A DNA stretch of 53,293 nt from Gammaproteobacteria bacterium (lineage in GTDB: Bacteria; Pseudomonadota; Gammaproteobacteria; Steroidobacterales; Steroidobacteraceae): assembly GCA_019235245.1 (NCBI GenBank), contig JAFAKO010000152.1:1-53293 (forward strand). Direction: 5' to 3'. The position numbers were made by a program, and so were the translations under genes. This document shows, piece by piece, positions 49,246 through 53,293 of the stretch. Below the pieces are notes generated by a model. The model had not been told where the DNA came from, ran no database searches, and worked only from the letters and a program-made list of their open reading frames with translations. Each line of letters opens with the position of its first letter. Position 1 is the first letter of the stretch.

Positions 49246-49277
49246 GGCCGGGCGGCAGCGCGGGCAGCCGCCCGGCC
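49246..49277. terminator. strong inverted repeat, possible terminator between convergent genes
   Basis: ggccgggcggc / gccgcccggcc perfect 11-bp arms, 10-nt loop, 20 nt after haloperoxidase stop; no clear U tract. Confidence 0.4.
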
Positions 49278-49333
49278 ATGAGCTGACGCTCGCGCGATGC
49301 TGCGTGCGGGTCCATTCGGTTAAGCTGCCCTGC

Positions 49334-49392
49334 GTGACCGAGCCTTCGCCCGCAGTATTCCTGAGCTACGCCTCACAGGACGAGGGACCAGC
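49334..49392 (+). pseudogene. truncated TIR-domain N-terminus (gene remnant)
   Basis: GTG-initiated V-T-E-P-S-P-A-V-F-L-S-Y-A-S-Q-D-E resembles the start of TIR proteins; similarity ends near 49385 where the convergent gene begins. Confidence 0.5.
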
Positions 49393-49393
49393 G

Positions 49394-49807
49394 CTAGCGG
49401 ATGCCGGTGTCCAGTTCGAAGTCAGCGTGGGCCGTCTGGTTCGCGACAACGCTGAAATGCTTCGGGGTCGCGCGTATGTGTCCGGGCGCGCGCCCTTTGG
49501 CATCGAGAACATAGTCGCCCGGCGGCAGAGCGACCCGATAGTTTCCCGCCTTGTCCGCGGTGATTTGGGCGATTTCCTTGTCACCCTTGCTGCTCAAAAC
49601 GAGCAGCGGATATTGTGCGTAGTCCACCCCGGTGCCCTTAACAGCACCGCCTTCAGCGAGCTCCACGGTGCGGGGTGAACTGATCTTGAGGTGTCCCTCG
49701 AGGTAACCCGGCGAAGCGACCTCTCCCGCTCCGATGGCAGCGGGAGAGGTCGCCAGGATGCCGGCTGCGACCAGGTACCTGAGGGGCAAAACTACCTCAA
49801 TCGTCAC
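49394..49807 (-). CDS. small secreted protein (carboxypeptidase-regulatory-like fold)
   Basis: GTG start VTIEVVLPLRYLVAAGILATSPAAIGAGEV signal; AGNYRVALPPGDYVLDAKGRAPGHIRATPKHFSVVANQTAHADFELDTG; overlaps stop of upstream BNR gene. Confidence 0.72.
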   Translation of the reverse strand: MTIEVVLPLRYLVAAGILATSPAAIGAGEVASPGYLEGHLKISSPRTVELAEGGAVKGTGVDYAQYPLLVLSSKGDKEIAQITADKAGNYRVALPPGDYVLDAKGRAPGHIRATPKHFSVVANQTAHADFELDTGIR

Positions 49808-52745
49808 CCGAAGGTAGCTGCAGCGACCAGGCGCTTCGACCGTGGGTGGCTGCAAACAACTTGCGTCCCGACTGGGAGATGGTCAAGCCGTTCACTTCGA
49901 CCATGGGCAAACCGGTGCCTGCCACGGACCACTTCGTCGACCCCCTGCGCAGTTTCATCACGCCGAAATCGCTCGACACGTAGAGGTCGCCGGTGCGGTC
50001 ATCGCGCACCACGCCGGTCGCCGGCAGGTCCGCCAGGCCGCCTGACCCACCATCGATCTGCGTCCACGTCGCGTCACTGCCATTGTAGGTGACCTCGAAG
50101 ACGTGACCGGGCTGGCTGGGCGTGTTGAAGTCATAACCCGAATAGGAGATCCAGGCGTGGTTCGCGTTCTTCGGATCGATATAAATGCCCGTGATGAACC
50201 TGCTGGGAGACGAGCCCGCGCTCGGCAGCGAGTCCAGTCGCTTGAAGATCACCGACCCCGGGGCCGCGTCCGCGTTCTTCGATATGAACACGCGGCCCTT
50301 GCCGGTTGCCACCCAAACCGTTCCGGTGTCACTGCGCGTACGTGCGATCCAGGCCACTGCACCTCCTTGCCGATCGGCGCCATAGACCGCGGGCCCATAG
50401 AGTCCCGAGTCCGTGAGGTCAGTCGCGTTGGCGGGACCGATCTGGATGAAGTCGCCGCACGCCGGATTGTTCCCCGCGGTAAAGAACTCGGGGCAGTTAG
50501 CCTCGAGATACGCCTGGTTACCGGCCCAGTCCTGCGTCCGCCAGACACTGAGCGAGCCCTGGAAGATCGAACCGGCCCGGGCGGGGTTGGGGTCGGCAAT
50601 GACTGGCGCATAGAAGTACGCGTATGGAGCCTCTGCGCTGGCGGCGATCGGGCCGGTGCCGATGACCCACTTCGTCGGACTTCCGTTCTGGAAGTTGACG
50701 TCGCTGTACGGGCCCGTATAGGAATTGAAGCGCAATGCCGGATTGGCGGCATTCCAGCCTGACTGGCCGCCGTCGCCGTAGATGATCTGCGGCCACAGCA
50801 GGCTCGTGCCGTCCGTTGCCATCGTGCCGTTGTCCTGGGTGCCGCCCATCAGGTCGTTCGCGTTGTAGGGATTCACCGAAAGACTCTGGAACTGCAGGGT
50901 CGAGAGGCCGTCATTGAGGCTGTAGAGGCGCGTCGGCACCCGCGACAGCAGCTGCTGACACAGGCTCAGAGTGGCCCCGCTGAGGCCACGGGCGACACAC
51001 TGCGACGAGATGTCGGCAAACCTGCCGCTGGTGCGCGTGAGCCCACCATCACCGCCAAAGAACGCGGCGTTGGTGCCCGGGATCGCCGCTATCGCGTGCG
51101 AATCCGGGTGCATGCCGTTGGGTGCGATCGGATTTGGCTGACAGCACGAGCCGGGCACCGTCGGCGTGGTCGTCGCATCCCAGGTCACATCCGTGAAGCT
51201 GTTGCCGGCGTCCGTCGAGTAGATGAAGGCACGGCCATTGTTGACAAAGGCGTAGTTGCTGTAGTCGAACGAACCGCCCAGGTAGACGACGTCGGGCTGG
51301 CCCGGTGGCGAATAGACCACGTTGTCATACCAACACTGGGCCGTGCAGTAATTGATGTTCTGCGTCGTGGTCAGGTCGGTGAAGACCGGGGTCGGTGCGG
51401 CGGCATCATCCGTACGGAAGAAGCGCGCCTCGTAGCTCCCACCGGTACCTTCGCCCAGGTAGATGCGGGTCTTACCGTTACGCAGCCGGGTCACCGCAAT
51501 CGAGGGGCGATCCGTGTTGTCGGTGCTGATACTCGGCTGGATCTGCGTGAAGGTCGCACCACCGTCCATCGAGCGCCAGACCCCCTGGCCGAACGCCGAC
51601 GCATACAGGATGTCCGGGTTACTCGGATCGAACGCCACATCGATCACGCCGCGGACAGAAGCGTTCCCATTCCAGATGAAGCTGAAAGTGGCGCCCCCGT
51701 CGGTCGACTTCCACAGCCCGAATGGCGGCCGTGGTGGCGTCGGGCTGGACGTCACGCCGCCTGAGGAGACGGAGCTCACGCCGCGCACTCCGCGCGTCGA
51801 GGCGACGAAGATTACGTTCGGGTTGCGCGGATCGACGATGATTCCCGCAATCGAGCGGTTGGCGAACGCATCGCCGGTGTAGGTGCCGTTGCCTGGGGTC
51901 GTGATGGCGGTCACCAGGTCCGCGAGCTTCTTCCAGCGGCGACCTCCGTCCGTCGTTTTATAGATGCCGACGCCTGCCTCGGAGTCGGCTGACGCATTGG
52001 GCTCACCCGTTCCGGCGTAGAGGGTGTTGCCGCTCTGGTCCGTCGGGTCGACGATGAGAGTTCCGATCGCGTTGGTGCCGAAACTGCCGGACAGGAATTC
52101 CCACTGCCGATTACCGTTGGTGCTGAAGGGTTCATCGGTTCGCCAGATTCCGCCACCCGCCGCACCGACATAGAGAGAGCAATGCTCTTCGCCGCAACGC
52201 GGCGAGAGAACCAGCGCAGTAATGCGGCCGGAATCGATGTAGTTGGCACCGCTGAAGGTCAGTACGTTGGGAAAGGCCACGCCGCTTGGGCCAAGCAGCT
52301 TCCACGCATTGGGCTGTTCATCGTCACTGCCCCGCGCCTGGACCTTGGCGAACGCCGCCTGCGCGTTGCGTGTCGCCACGAGGGGTATGTCCGCTGCCGG
52401 ATAGGCGCGATGCATTACGTCCTCTTCGGCGGCGGTCAGCGGGCCGCGGAGTCGCAACTCCGGTCCCGGCCGCTCCTGCTTGTTGTCAGAAGCCTGATCG
52501 CGGTCTTCTCTGAACTTCGAGTAACGCTGGTCTGCGTCCACTGCTCGGGGAACGATCTGCTCGAGCGCGCTCATGAACTGCCAGCGAGTCTCCGCTCCAT
52601 TGCACCCCGCGGAACCCGCGACCACGTTCAGATCGGGTGCGCAAGTCGGCTCGGTGGAAGCCCGCGCCGCATGACTGGAAAGCGAAAGGCCCAAGGCGGC
52701 GCACACGAATACGGTGTAGCCCATTCCCTTGCTCGAGACGTTCAT
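49797..52745 (-). CDS. large secreted BNR/VPS10-like repeat protein
   Basis: MNVSSKGMGYTVFVCAALGLSLSSHAARAS signal; VGIYKTTDGGRRWKKL, GLWKSTDGGATFSFI, GVWRSMDGGATFTQI. Confidence 0.9.
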   Translation of the reverse strand: MNVSSKGMGYTVFVCAALGLSLSSHAARASTEPTCAPDLNVVAGSAGCNGAETRWQFMSALEQIVPRAVDADQRYSKFREDRDQASDNKQERPGPELRLRGPLTAAEEDVMHRAYPAADIPLVATRNAQAAFAKVQARGSDDEQPNAWKLLGPSGVAFPNVLTFSGANYIDSGRITALVLSPRCGEEHCSLYVGAAGGGIWRTDEPFSTNGNRQWEFLSGSFGTNAIGTLIVDPTDQSGNTLYAGTGEPNASADSEAGVGIYKTTDGGRRWKKLADLVTAITTPGNGTYTGDAFANRSIAGIIVDPRNPNVIFVASTRGVRGVSSVSSGGVTSSPTPPRPPFGLWKSTDGGATFSFIWNGNASVRGVIDVAFDPSNPDILYASAFGQGVWRSMDGGATFTQIQPSISTDNTDRPSIAVTRLRNGKTRIYLGEGTGGSYEARFFRTDDAAAPTPVFTDLTTTQNINYCTAQCWYDNVVYSPPGQPDVVYLGGSFDYSNYAFVNNGRAFIYSTDAGNSFTDVTWDATTTPTVPGSCCQPNPIAPNGMHPDSHAIAAIPGTNAAFFGGDGGLTRTSGRFADISSQCVARGLSGATLSLCQQLLSRVPTRLYSLNDGLSTLQFQSLSVNPYNANDLMGGTQDNGTMATDGTSLLWPQIIYGDGGQSGWNAANPALRFNSYTGPYSDVNFQNGSPTKWVIGTGPIAASAEAPYAYFYAPVIADPNPARAGSIFQGSLSVWRTQDWAGNQAYLEANCPEFFTAGNNPACGDFIQIGPANATDLTDSGLYGPAVYGADRQGGAVAWIARTRSDTGTVWVATGKGRVFISKNADAAPGSVIFKRLDSLPSAGSSPSRFITGIYIDPKNANHAWISYSGYDFNTPSQPGHVFEVTYNGSDATWTQIDGGSGGLADLPATGVVRDDRTGDLYVSSDFGVMKLRRGSTKWSVAGTGLPMVEVNGLTISQSGRKLFAATHGRSAWSLQLPSGDD

Positions 52746-53052
52746 GCTCTCTCCCCGTCTGCCTGATCGGCGTGCTGGTTGATTTTTGATGCCGCGACGT
52801 CGCTTACCGGAACTTTTAGTACCGTCGCGAAACGGATGCTGCACTGGCAACGAAATCCAAGTCAATGTCCACAACGCCTACAGGCAGCCGCAGCGTTCCC
52901 GGTCGCGCTGCTAAGTTGGAGGGTCGGGTCTGCGCGCAAATGGATTTCGGCTAAGTGTTTCTCCCCTTCTTATGAGATATCTGTCCGCGCCGGTCTCAGG
53001 CGGAACCAGTTTCACATAATGCAAATCGAAGGCGCGCGAAAACTCCGCAGTT

Positions 53053-53293
53053 TCATGCGCGTGCGCCGGCCATCCCGCTGACCGGATGGCCGCGATATCG
53101 TCTGAGTGCGGTCACGCCGACCACCACGAACAACGCCAGCGTCCCCAGTTGGGCGACAAGGAATGGCGGCTCCTTGCCCGTCGGCGCCAGGGCGTGCAGG
53201 AAACTGATCTTCAGGAATGCCTGCACCACCGCGACGAACACGTTGAAGTACACGGCCAGCACCATCGCCACGACGTAGATGCCGCGCCAGGCG
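53053..53293 (-). CDS. membrane protein, 5' end cut by window edge
   Basis: VVAMVLAVYFNVFVAVVQAFLKISFLHALAPTGKEPPFLVAQLGTLALFVVVGVTALRRYRG; reading frame open to the right edge. Confidence 0.6.
   Translation of the reverse strand, partial: AWRGIYVVAMVLAVYFNVFVAVVQAFLKISFLHALAPTGKEPPFLVAQLGTLALFVVVGVTALRRYRGHPVSGMAGARA

Overview
High-GC proteobacterial-type chromosomal window with about 44 supportable protein-coding genes. I found no rRNA, tRNA, CRISPR array, phage or transposase. The flanks are ordinary: ABC-2 transporter, Fpg-type glycosylase, amidohydrolases, zwf, AraC/LysR regulators, aldo/keto reductase, secreted metallopeptidases, BNR-repeat proteins and a vanadium haloperoxidase. The most unusual segment is ~7.7-20.9 kb, a dense signalling region. 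A TIR-TM-TPR gene is divergent from a tightly overlapping operon encoding (i) a SLOG-like nucleotide-sensor protein with four predicted TM helices, (ii) a voltage-sensor domain (canonical S4 with R/K every third residue, no pore) fused to a SpoIIE/RsbU-type PP2C phosphatase, (iii) a STAS antagonist and (iv) an RsbW-like HATPase. Next come an ECF sigma/anti-sigma pair, a membrane-anchored protein with 25 tandem D-(S/N)-R tripeptides, a peptidase-MA/propeller/barrel protein, and a second module of PrsW protease, STAS and HATPase. The sigma gene and the DNR-repeat gene share an identical bipartite upstream motif (ACCAACTTTTT-N9-ACAGTA). The best candidate for an undescribed system is a membrane-voltage-responsive partner-switching pathway linked to TIR/SLOG components. 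All functional statements come from reading motifs by eye; no searches were run.
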